From contig CM065649.1 in the NCBI GenBank assembly GCA_033220425.1, positions 3,658,001 through 3,722,000 on the forward strand: a stretch of DNA of 64,000 nt, in the 5' to 3' direction. The translations under genes were made by a program, and so were the position numbers. Shown piece by piece: positions 21,931 to 31,706 of this stretch. The notes below the pieces were generated by a model that saw only the letters and a program-made list of their open reading frames with translations, was not told where the DNA came from and did not search any database. Origin of the DNA: Lepraria neglecta (taxonomy: Eukaryota; Ascomycota; Lecanoromycetes; Lecanorales; Stereocaulaceae). Positions within the stretch are counted from its first letter, which is position 1; every line of letters starts with the position of its first letter.

Positions 21931-23754
21931 TCACCCAATTGCACCGTAGGCGGTTGTTGGAGGTTCCTTGATGCTGTACGATCTGACCACCTTCGCCAGA
22001 ATCTCGCAATTGCGTGGGGAGTCAAATACTTGGGCGTGGTCCAAGTCGTCAAACCAGAGGATGTCCAGTCCCTTCCCTTTCCATTCCCGGTGCTTCCATT
22101 CTTCTGCAACCGGCTCGCTGTCCCCATTTTGTGCTAGATAGGACCCGACAGCCTCAGTATCAACAATGAGGTCTTTACCAGCAAGGGAGACAGTCACTCT
22201 GTGATCCTTCAAGTCTTTTTTCCATAAGCAATTCTGGCTCCAGAAAAAGGTCCTAGGATATGATTTAGTCATTATCTCATCCCTTGACGGCAGTCACTCA
22301 CCTGCCTAGGGTATGGGCAACGCCTTGGTCCATGCTGGCAAAATCTAGGTGGTGTCAGTACAACTAAGTAGTCTTTGGTTTATTTCAACGTACAATAAAG
22401 CTGGTGTTCATTGGCTCGCCTGGGCTTTCTGCAGGTGAAGTTATAGGCTACATCGGGAAGATGCAAGAGGATTGAGACGGGATCAATAAGCACCATCGGC
22501 CCACATAACTGGGAAAGTTTGTTGCTGTGTAGTAAATGTGTCGATATGATGCTCCCTATTTCAGAATTAATGCTGATCGGAAACGTGCCTCAAAACGCAG
22601 AGACTTTACCGTAGCTGTGGGACACTAGCAGGATTTTGTCCCAGCCATGCTTCTGAAGGATCTGGAGAATCTCCTCACACATTTGGTCTTTCTCTAAGGC
22701 CGGACCGGTGAGACGGAAAGATACAGGCATCATCTCAATGGCAATGATACCGATCTCGCCATCCTCAACGGTTTTTTTATCGTGATTGATTTGTGTCAGA
22801 AAGTTGATATACGGGTAAAGCCCGATGCCGATCCCGTGTATGAAGAGTACCGGTAGCCTCGTCTTGGAGGTGTGAGGCCGGTGCCAGTACGTTAAGGTCT
22901 TGGCTGGAGTTTGCTGTCTGCATAATAAGGTGAGTGGGCGCAGCGGAAATACCGAAAAGAAACGTCTATATGGGAGACGGTAGAAGAGAAAGGAATGCCA
23001 ACGCATTGAAACACAAGTAATTGAGTCGACCACAAAGACGCACTTAAGTCAATTGTTAGCTGAGCCATGTGAGTAGAAAGGGTTTTACCATTGTGGGGGT
23101 CATACCAGGTACCAGAACACTAGGAAGATTATCAGCACGAGCTAAGGGGTAGATTTACTGGGAAAACGTACAGGACCTATACATAGTCCGCACCTCATCT
23201 ACCGTTATCCTTAAGGAGACTGCTTTCCCTCGTCCTGGCTCCAGTTTCCGCCCCAGGAGCGATTCTGTTTTGTCGGCATAATCCTCCAACTCATCGTTGT
23301 CTTCAGGGCCCCATGTCGCTTTATTAAGGAAGGCCCAGCAGAACAGTTCTAGTCCTGTGAGCAGCCTGAGCGCAAAATAGGCGAGAAATTTACCTTTCAC
23401 ATTTTCCCGCTTAATGTCTGACAAAGAAGCTTCCCTGAACCAGTACTTCAGATAATGCTCGGGATCCTTCACCGTGTGGAGGCAAAGCTGGAAGAGCCCT
23501 TTTCGCTTATCCCGAGGCAAGGCTTCAGGGTGAAAAGCAGCACGTTGTATTATGACCTTCCGAGGAAAGTAGAGTAGAAGAAGAAATGCGGTCTCAGCTA
23601 CAGCCCAGACCTCAAGCCATATTGGGATGCGGTATCCCCAAGGGTGCAGAGCAAAGAAGATGATGCAATAGAAAGCGCTTAGAGGAGCGATGTAATGGAG
23701 AAAGTAGATGCATGCTTGAATAAAGAGGTACTCTGAAGTGGAAGTCCCAATCAT
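21931..23754 (-). CDS. Membrane-anchored alpha/beta hydrolase
   Basis: Probable lipase/esterase-like hydrolase tethered to a membrane. Six exons: 23754-23172, 23119-23106, 23042-22610, 22555-22394, 22344-22302 and 22252-21931. All are in phase, giving about 518 residues. The N-terminus has two hydrophobic helices (IQACIYFLHYIAPLSAFYCI; VWAVAETAFLLLLYF). The hydrolase part has the oxyanion strand LPVLFIHGIGIGLYPYINFL, a nucleophile elbow-like SHSYG (split by intron 3), and late acid and His candidates around IVDTEAVGSYL and DDLDHAQVFDS. Exon 2 is only 14 nt and rejoins YRS to FWYL. The substrate is unknown. The two short introns around the micro-exon both have good branch sites (GCTGAT, GCTAAC). 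Confidence 0.82.
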
Positions 23755-24274
23755 AGTCCTGGCCCGATGCTGTTCCTCCTATCTAAAGGAAAGTTATTGA
23801 GATTGTGGATGATCTTAGAACATTGGTGAAGCCAGTATGGTTAGGCTTAGTCGTTATGGTGTGGGAAACAGGGAATCAGGCAACCAAATTTCAGGGGGCG
23901 GTTCCTCTCAATGTTTTGTGTTGTGAATGAGGCTGAATAACGTGTTGGGTTCAACGTTGAAAGGCGCAGACTGGCCTGGCTTTGAGCCGAGGTTTGCTTG
24001 AGCAGTCATCTGGATGGCCACCTTAGAAAGTATCGCGATATGAAGTGGCCTGGAAGTGGACAGACTATTAAACTTTTTCCCTGCATGAGTAGCTGTTCCA
24101 ACGTTTCTTTGAAAGACCCGGCCGGCCCGGAGGCCCGCTAAGGCGTATGAAAACGGAAGCGCTAAGCTAGATTGGTATGTATTAATACATCCTTGGCTTC
24201 AATTCGCGAGCTCTCGTTGAGAAAAAATCTAGAAGTACGTTGTCGTAATCGTCTGCGCGATTTCCTTGGTAAAG
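23755..24274. other. Divergent promoter, hydrolase and HIT gene
   Basis: A 520-bp region between two divergent starts. No RNA gene or repeat is recognised. Confidence 0.4.
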
Positions 24275-24871
24275 ATGGCCTCAACTGTGCTTCAAAAGTC
24301 GAGCAAGATCTATTTCGGCCCATTCATCGTGACGCATCAGGTTTGACTGCATGCGAGCCCAAGATCATCGAGTTTTTGTCTCTGACCTTGCACCAAGGTC
24401 TTCCATATCACTCCTCACTCCTTCGCTCTGGTCAATCTGAAGCCTCTACTCCCCGGCCATGTTCTTGTCTCTCCACGGCGGGTGACTCCAAGGTTCTCCG
24501 ACCTTTCGCATACAGAAGTGGCGGATCTGTTTCTTACGGTCCAACGGGTTGGTCGCATGATTGAGCGGGTCTACAATGCAACGAGCCTCAACATAGCTAT
24601 TCAAGATGGCGCTGATGCCGGGCAAAGCGTGCCACATGTCCATACCCATATAATACCCCGGAAGAGTGCAGACTTGGATGATAGAGGTGGCTCTGATACT
24701 ATTTATGGGATACTAGAAGGAGAGGAAGGCGATGTTGGCAAACACCTTCGAGAAAAGGCTAGAGATAGGCCAAAGTTCCCCAAAGTTGATAACGAAGCAA
24801 GAGAGCCTCGGGGTGAGGAAGAAATGGCTGCAGAAGCCCGGAAACTTGCGCAAGAGATGGAAGTTGAATGA
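24275..24871 (+). CDS. HNT2: FHIT/Aph1-type diadenosine polyphosphate hydrolase
   Basis: HIT-superfamily enzyme that cleaves Ap3A/Ap4A to AMP plus ADP/ATP. Two exons: 24275-24340 and 24398-24871, giving 179 residues, a usual length for FHIT proteins in fungi. Exon 1 reads MASTVLQKSSKIYFGPFIVT and joins in phase to VFHITPHSFALVNLKPLLPG. The histidine triad is at about residues 100-107, PHVHTHIIPRK, with the middle His as nucleophile. The following acidic insert DDRGGSDTIYGILEGEEG matches the FHIT branch rather than the HINT branch. The intron has a CTGAC branch site. It converges with TDA10, about 180 bp apart. Confidence 0.9.
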
Positions 24872-25050
24872 CATTAATCATAAAATTTTTTGGAGTAATC
24901 CTACACGGAAGAGTTGCACAACAGGCCACATATGGCACCTACTCAGGTGTGGTGAGCGAGACATCAAAGACTTATACAAGGTTCGTTACCCGTTTTTTAC
25001 TTGCCGGTCCGTTCTGAAGGATCTATGTACAGGGAGCTCAACGATCCCCC

Positions 25051-26438
25051 TCATATCCTTACGACCTCCTTAACTTTCCGATCCTTGCCTACGATAAGTC
25101 TGAGCTGCTTGCATTTCTCCTCACCAAAAGTGCCTGCTCTCAGCGTGTCCGTGAACAGCTCGTACGCCGGGTAGTAGCCATTCACAAAGTGAATTACTTG
25201 CTCGTCTGTCATTCCTGATCCCTTCATTTCACGGAGATGCGCCTCCTGTTGCAATCTCCAATCGTAAACAAAGTGTGGGTCCTGGGCGTCGAGGTGAATC
25301 ATTGCGTCAAGCTGATTTGTTAATGGGTCGTATCCACTCAATGCGTGGTTGATAAATTCCACGTCCTCGAATTTGTTCAAGCCCAATCTTCCTTGATACC
25401 CTCCTAATTCCCGTTGTTTGACTGCACCCTGCCACTTTCTCCGCAGCTCTTCCTTAGACAATGGACGGAAACCAACACACCACCCTTCGAATATCACTAT
25501 CTTCGTTTCTAACTTTCCTTCTTGATTTACCACTGCCCAGTTTTCTTTCGAAACCCGGTCTCCTCGCCCGCTATGTGCGCTTTTGTCATAGCTAGGTATC
25601 TTAGTCTCTCTACCATTTCGGAGGTCAGAGAACAAAGCTAGGGCTAACGGAAGGTCATGAGTGGATGGTTGTCCCCGGTGTTGGATCAATAGATTGGCAG
25701 GATGAGCTGCTGCCAGTTCAGATTGAGCATCATGTGTTAGGTAGAGATCATCGATGGAGAGGACTGTTGTTGGCAGGGAATGCGGGTGCTGGCTCAGCTT
25801 TTCGGCGAGTGTTGATACCTGAGAGGGAAGAGTGAGTTATTAGATCAGGGCCATCATAGAACGATGAGAACCAAAATGCACTTGTGCACCATGTCCAACA
25901 CGAAATGGGGTCCAAGATCAAGAGAACAGGGAGTCGAGTTCATGCCCCAGAATGCCACCATCGCCGCTCCAAACCAGCCCCAACAACGTCATTCGCGACT
26001 CCCTCGCCCCCAGAATGGCACTGTTGCTGCTCCAGTTGAAGCCCGGAGCGATACCATCTACGCTCCTAAGAAGCCTCAGGAACGCCATTCTCAACTCCCT
26101 CGCCCCAAGAATGGCATTGCTACCGCTCCAGATGAAGCCCAGAACGCGCCAGTCGCCGCTCCAAACCAGCCCCAACAACATCATTCACAACTCCCTCCCC
26201 TCCACAACAGCATCTAGATAAAAGAAAGATTTCCAACGCTGGATACCGAAGCTACTGATAAAGAAATGTACAACTCCAAATGCGCGGTTCCACGTACCAA
26301 TGTCGACTTTCCAGAGCCTTGAGCACCGTTGATACTCACAAACAAGGGAGAAAGCTGATCAGCAGAATGCTTCTCCTTCAGACGTTCGAGGATGAATGGT
26401 ATGCAGTGTTCTGATTTATCGTCCAAGACCTCAGGCAT
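25051..26438 (-). CDS. TDA10: P-loop kinase of the glycerate 3-kinase-like Tda10 family
   Basis: Predicted ATP-binding kinase related to plant glycerate 3-kinase and uridine-kinase-like proteins. Two exons: 26438-26298 (47 codons) and 25818-25051 (255 codons plus stop). Exon 1 carries the Walker A GAQGSGKST at residues 38-46. Exon 2 begins VSTLAEKLSQ and has a Walker-B-like SIDDLYLTHD, LPKYDK-like IPSYDKSAHSGRGDR, IVIFEGWCVGF, and the family signature VYDWRLQQEAHL with GMTDEQVIHFVNGYYPAYEL. About 302 residues, close to yeast Tda10. The single intron is unusually long for this window (479 nt) and contains a tandem repeat. The substrate of the fungal enzyme is not established. Confidence 0.88.
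25925..26217 (+). repeat. Degenerate tandem repeat inside the TDA10 intron
   Basis: About three units of roughly 62-96 bp, built on CCAGAATGGC, CGCTCCA and CAACTCCCTCGCC motifs. The period is a multiple of three in most units, so the strand opposite TDA10 stays open for 118 codons with recurring PQNGTVAAP- and RHSQLPRP-like strings. The lower strand is also open. I read it as a minisatellite rather than a gene. Confidence 0.6.
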
Positions 26439-27230
26439 ATTGAATTTGAGAGCTTGAACGCTCTGTGCAATCTGAGGAAATGCTAGAACAATCCCTCAAG
26501 TACCTTACAGTAGTTCGGGCCTCTCCGATAGTGGGGGTGCAGAATAAGTGGCAGTTTTGACGGTCCGAAATCCTAAGAATCTGGGGAGAGCAGGGAGATA
26601 TAGATGCTCGTCTGGAATCCTACAACAGTCGTGTTCTTAGGCATTAACGCTCTATTTGCCTGTATAAAACGACTCTCGGCGAATAAGACTGCCACTTCAC
26701 GCTTTCTCGGTGCACTTTTTGGGGCCATTACCCTCGAAGCCGTCCATTCACTGTTCCTAAGACATGTCCTTCGGCCAAAATTGTACTATCTGATAGCATA
26801 TTGATCCCAAAACTCTGCTCCTAAGACTTGTCGTCTGGCGTTAAGGATACTCTTCGACAGCGCTTTGTTCCCTGAATCCAGCTTCTAAGGCCGGCCTCAA
26901 GGCACAACCTTTGCTCTCAGACCGTATTCTAGGCCCTATTGTCATATATTAAGACTCATATTTTCGGAAGGAGTGGGCTCTTAGACAGAGCTATCTGCCT
27001 CATGTATTGCTTCTGAGACTTGAGTTTTGGCCCAATTTTCTTCCTGCGAAGATGTTAATACTGACTCCGAAATCTGCAGGTGACTGCATCCTGAGCAGCC
27101 AAAACGTGGGGTTACCCCATTTGGCAGGTTTGCCGGACTACCGAGGTAGACCAACATCGAGGACTGTTATTGTCGAGTCGTTTGCCATTGTCCCCGTTCC
27201 TCTTCCTTTTCTTCTTCATACTCTCTCAAC
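26439..27230. other. Divergent promoter region, TDA10 and FOX2
   Basis: A 792-bp region with weak dispersed repeats of CCTAAGAC(A/T)TG-like strings between 26750 and 27010 and one short open frame (26604-26804) that I do not trust. It contains CCGAGG at 27141. Confidence 0.4.
27141..27146. promoter_or_regulatory. CCGAGG (CCTCGG) candidate Far-type site upstream of FOX2
   Basis: The site lies 85 bp before the FOX2 ATG. The same hexamer is the reported core for FarA/FarB-type activators of beta-oxidation genes. A CTF1/Far-like gene is 6 kb away in this window. Confidence 0.45.
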
Positions 27231-30150
27231 ATGGCCGAATTGAGGTTTGACGGTCAGACTGTTGTTGTCACTGGTGCAGGCGGAGGCCTTGGCAAGGCGT
27301 ATGCGTTATTCTTTGCCTCAAGAGGTGCCAAGGTTGTTGTCAACGATCTAGGAGGTTCTTTCAAAGGAGAGGGACAGTCGTCAAAGGTACCAACACATTT
27401 TCTGGAGAATGACAGTCCGGCTAACACATATCTTGTAGGCAGCCGATGTGGTCGTTGACGAGATCCGAGCAGCCGGCGGTAAAGCTGTAGCCAACTACGA
27501 CAGTGTTGAGAATGGCGAGAACATTATTGAGACGGCTATCAAGGAGTTCGGCAGGATAGACGTCCTGCTGAACAATGCGGGCATTCTACGAGATGTCAGC
27601 TTCAAAAACATGTCCGATGCTGACTGGGATCTCATCATCAAGGTTCATGTCAAAGGGGCATACAAGGTAGGCTTACTGTGTTGATATGGGCTACAGCGAA
27701 GCTGACCGGGTCTCTTTACAGTGTGCAAGAGCTGCATGGCCACACTTCAGGAAGCAGAAGTACGGCCGAGTGATTAACACAGCATCCGCTGCAGGCCTCT
27801 TCGGTAGCTTCGGTCAATGCAACTACTCCGCCGCCAAACTCTCTCAGGTCGGATTCACAGAAACGCTGGCAAAGGAGGGCTACAAGTACAACATTATATG
27901 CAATGTCATTGCCCCCATCGCAGCCAGCAGGATGACGCAGACTGTGATGCCACCAGACATCCTTGAGAATCTCAAGCCCGACTGGGTAGTCCCACTCGTT
28001 GCAGTACTTGTGCACTCTTCCAACAAGCATGAGACTGGGTCTATATTCGAAGTTGGAGGAGGACACATTGCGAAGCTACGGTGGGAGCGGGCGAAAGGTG
28101 CTTTGCTCAAGACTGGGCCGAGCCTTACTCCGGGGGCTGTCCTCAAGAAGTGGAACAATGTGAACGATTTCTCGGAGCCGAGCTATCCTAGCGGTGTCGC
28201 AGATTTCATGAGCTTGCTCGAGGAAGCTCAGAAGCTTGGGGACAATGAGCCTGGCGAGCAACTTGATTTCACAGGCAAAGTTGCATTGATCACGGGCGCT
28301 GGAGGAGGGCAAGTGGCCTCTCAGGATAGCTCTGAATATGTGCTGACATTACTAGGCTCGGTCGTTCATATGCATTACTTTTCGCCAAATACGGCGCCTC
28401 TGTGGTCGTCAACGACTTGGTAAATCCCGATGATGTGGTTCAAGAGATCCAAAAGCTCGGTGGAAAAGCTGTTGGGAACAAGGCATCCGCTGAGGATGGA
28501 GATGCTGTCGTAAAGGCCGCGATCGACGCTTATGGCCGTGTCGACATTATCGTCAACAACGCCGGAATACTAAGAGATAAAGCTTTTGCAAATATGGAGG
28601 ACAAGATGTGGGACCAAGTTATTGCTGTCCATCTTCATGGGACATTCAAAGTTACCAAGGCCGCATGGCCTTACATGTTGAAACAGAAATACGGACGCAT
28701 CGTCAACACAACGAGCACGAGCGGTATCTATGGAAACTTTGGTCAAGCCAACTATGCAGCCGCGGTATGTCTTCCTCGCTAGCTGGTAAACAGATATACG
28801 AAGGCTAACATTGGTTAGAAACTTGGCATACTGGGATTCTCACGCGCTCTCGCTCGTGAAGGCGCAAAACACAACATCAACGTCAACACTATTGCACCCA
28901 ATGCCGGCACAAACATGACAAGAAGCATAATGCCCGAAGAGATGGTTCAGGCATTTAAGCCGGAACAGGTAGCGCCAATGGTGGTGGCACTATGCTCTGA
29001 CAAAGTGCCCAAGCCACCCACTGGACTTCTCTTTGAAGTGGGTAGCGGCTGGCATGCACGGACACGATGGCAGAGGAGTGGTGGCCACGGCTTCCCTATC
29101 GACGTCAAGCTCACGCCGGAAGCTATACTGAAGGCGTGGTCTGATATTATTAACTTCGACGACGGTAGAGCAGATCACCCTGAAGATAGCCAAGATGGAC
29201 TGAAGAGTATTATGAACAACATGCAAAACAAGAGCGGAGGCATTCAAGGGGCAGGAGAGACGAATACAGAGATTCTGGAAAATATCAAGAAAGCCAAGGG
29301 AATGCAATCAGAGGGAAGCAAATTCAAGTACGACGACAGGGACGTTATCCTGTATAACCTTAGTATCGGTGCCAAGCGGACGGAGCTTCCTCTGGTCTAT
29401 GAGAATTCTGATTCTTTCCAAGCTCTACCAACCTTCGGCGTGGTGCCTTATTTCGGCGCTGAAGTTCCGTGGAACATTGATGACATTCTCCCTAATTTCA
29501 ACCCAATGATGCTGCTTCATGGCGAGCAATACCTTGAGATCCGCAAATTTCCAATACCGACCACAGCAACACTCGTCAGCTATCCCAAGCTTGTCGAGGT
29601 TGTTGATAAAGGCAAATCTGCCATCATGGTTTCCGGAACTACAACCAAAGATGCCAACACTGGGGAAGATGTTTTCTACAACGAGTCATCTGCGTTCATT
29701 CGCGGCAGTGGAGGCTTTGGTGGGTCCAGTAAAGGGACCAATAGGGGTGCTGCAACCGCCGTGCATCAACCACCAAAGAGGAAACCGGATGCCGTTGTCG
29801 AGGAAGCAACAACCGAAGAGCAAGCTGCTTTGTATCGATTGAACGGTGATAGGAACCCTCTCCATATCGACCCCGATTTCTCAAAAGTGGGCGGCTTCAA
29901 GACTCCAATTCTACATGGCTTGTGCTTCTTTGGTATCAGTGGCAAGCACGTCTACCAGACTTACGGTCCTTTCAAGAACATCAAAGTGAGGTTCGCTGGG
30001 ACAGTTCTGCCTGGGCAGAAGCTCAGGACCGAGATTTGGAAAGAGGACAACAGGGTCATCTTCCAAACGATCGTCGTTGAGACTGGCAAGCCCTGTATTG
30101 CAGGAGCTGGCGCAGAATTGATGGGAGATGGGAAGGCCGCGAAGCTGTGA
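27231..30150 (+). CDS. FOX2: Peroxisomal multifunctional beta-oxidation enzyme (hydratase-dehydrogenase)
   Basis: Catalyses the second and third steps of peroxisomal beta-oxidation through the D-3-hydroxy intermediate. Exons: 27231-27386, 27439-27666, 27722-28308, 28356-28764 and 28819-30150, giving 903 residues as expected. Dehydrogenase domain 1 (1-300) has [20 protein letters not shown] and the catalytic NYSAAK. Domain 2 (310-600) has [20 protein letters not shown] and NYAAAK. The hotdog 2-enoyl-CoA hydratase domain (about 620-903) has [14 protein letters not shown] and [17 protein letters not shown]. The protein ends AKL, a type 1 peroxisomal targeting signal. Intron 3 starts GCAAGT, a GC-AG intron: only this restores GGGLGRSY in frame. 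Confidence 0.96.
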
Positions 30151-30497
30151 GGCGGTCTCAAGTAGCTTATTTTTGTCTTGATACGCACCGTACGATAGGG
30201 TTTGGACCGGGGAACATGTGATGGATTAGCGGAGCGTGCACTGTCACTCTTCGAATACAACTAAGCAGCTTTAACTGTTTTGTAGCAAGTCATGCTAGTT
30301 GATCTGATCAACTTGAAAATTGTAGAAGCCCCTCGAGGCCTTTTCTAGGCTTTCAGCTCTTCCACCTGGAGCTCTATGCATAAAAATACGCTAAAATTAT
30401 GTACGCATCTCCGAACATAATCAGAGTTCCCTCCAAACCACCAAACCGCAACATCGAAACCACTTCCACACACGATCTCGACTTCTTCCTCACCAAC

Positions 30498-30965
30498 ATG
30501 GCGAACGGGTCCGTACCTCCTCCCCTCCATCAAATCCATTTATCCAGAACCCAGCTGATCCACCCCTCTCCCCAGCGCAAGCATAATTATCGGCCTCGTC
30601 TTCGTCGTCGTTGCCTCCCTCCTCGCCTACTTCTTCTCCCCCAAAGGCGAGAACCAAACGTATGCCCCCACTCCCCCCTCCTCTCCTCCTCTCCTCCTCT
30701 CCCTTCCCTTCCCTTCCCTTAAATCTCCAATAAGCGTCTGAACTGACAATACCGCAGCGTCTGGCGCAGTTCCCTAATCCTGAGTTTCGCGAGTTGCTAC
30801 ATCATGTGGGGTACGTCCATCCACCTGCTTAGCCTTCACTCGAGGCAGAAGGTGAGGTACAGAGTATGGGGTTGACTGAATGTAACAGCAATAACCTTTC
30901 TGGCGCAATGGCATCCGTTGATCATGCCTGTGAATGAGAGTTTGAAGCCGGAGCATGCGCCTTGA
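30498..30965 (+). CDS. VMA9: V-type ATPase subunit e
   Basis: Small membrane subunit of the Vo sector of the vacuolar proton pump. Four exons: 30498-30508 (only 11 nt), 30576-30659, 30758-30810 and 30889-30965, giving 74 residues. The protein starts MANGASIIIGLVFVVVASLL and continues SPKGENQTVWRSSLILSFA. The second helix ends in the family signature CYIMWAITFLAQWHPLIMP, and the C-terminus is SLKPEHAP. Both helices and the glycosylation-like NQT are typical. Each intron has a normal donor and acceptor. Introns 1 and 2 are pyrimidine-rich. Start and phase are fixed by the conserved start and by the donor at GG|GT in exon 1. Confidence 0.93.
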
Positions 30966-31706
30966 GAAGAGTGTGGGCTTGTTGGGGGCTTGAAAGAGAA
31001 TGAGCAAGGAGCACAAGGACTTGAGACATTGGGTGTATTACATATATGGATCTGCAGTGATAAGCATTTACATGGGCGTTGACGGGTGTTTCAATCCTTG
31101 GGGCCCAGACTGGGTCTAGGAGGAGGCGGCTAGAATCGCGAAGATGCTGTATCAAACGCGGTATTTCAATATAGAGTGGCGCAAAAGCTCTGAAATGGCA
31201 GTAGTTCTGTGTCTGGCTTATAGCTTCGTAATGCTTACCGGGACATATTCATTCGGAAAAACCTTCCCTTAGGACAGACAATACGGACATCTCAAGGCTC
31301 GATAGGAAATAAGCTGGTTGTAGCATGATAGACTTTACAGGACAGATGGTTTACGTGGGGCGGAGCACAATTTGCAACATGTTCGACTGATAGTGCTGTC
31401 ATCATATCTCATAAGCTATCTAATATACAAGCAAACCAGCCAGTGTCCCGACGCAGGCTGCTGTGCGTGGCTGTGCCCACCATCTCATGCTCCTTATTAT
31501 GCAGGTCCGCTCGCTGAAAAGAATTGAAATAAAGGAAATCATTAACTGGGAGCGGGCGAGTCTAGAGGCGACTCGGGCTCCTCATATCGATGGAACATGT
31601 ACTGAGGTAGGCGTCGTTACAATATCTTCGCCTCGTTCAATTTGGCACACATCATGCCACCCGCTAATGCTGCATTGAAAAAGATGAAAAAAGAAATTAA
31701 GTTTAC
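30966..31706. other. Convergent spacer, VMA9 and the RING-H2 gene
   Basis: A 741-bp region between two 3' ends. Only short open frames are seen. No RNA gene is recognised. Confidence 0.4.

Noticed and set aside
25864-26217. 118-codon upper-strand frame opposite the TDA10 intron as a nested gene
   Set aside because: It is built of tandem repeat units, is open on the other strand too, and has no domain or clear promoter. A minisatellite explains it.
26604-26804. 66-codon frame between TDA10 and FOX2
   Set aside because: It lies in a divergent promoter with weak repeats and has no recognisable protein features.
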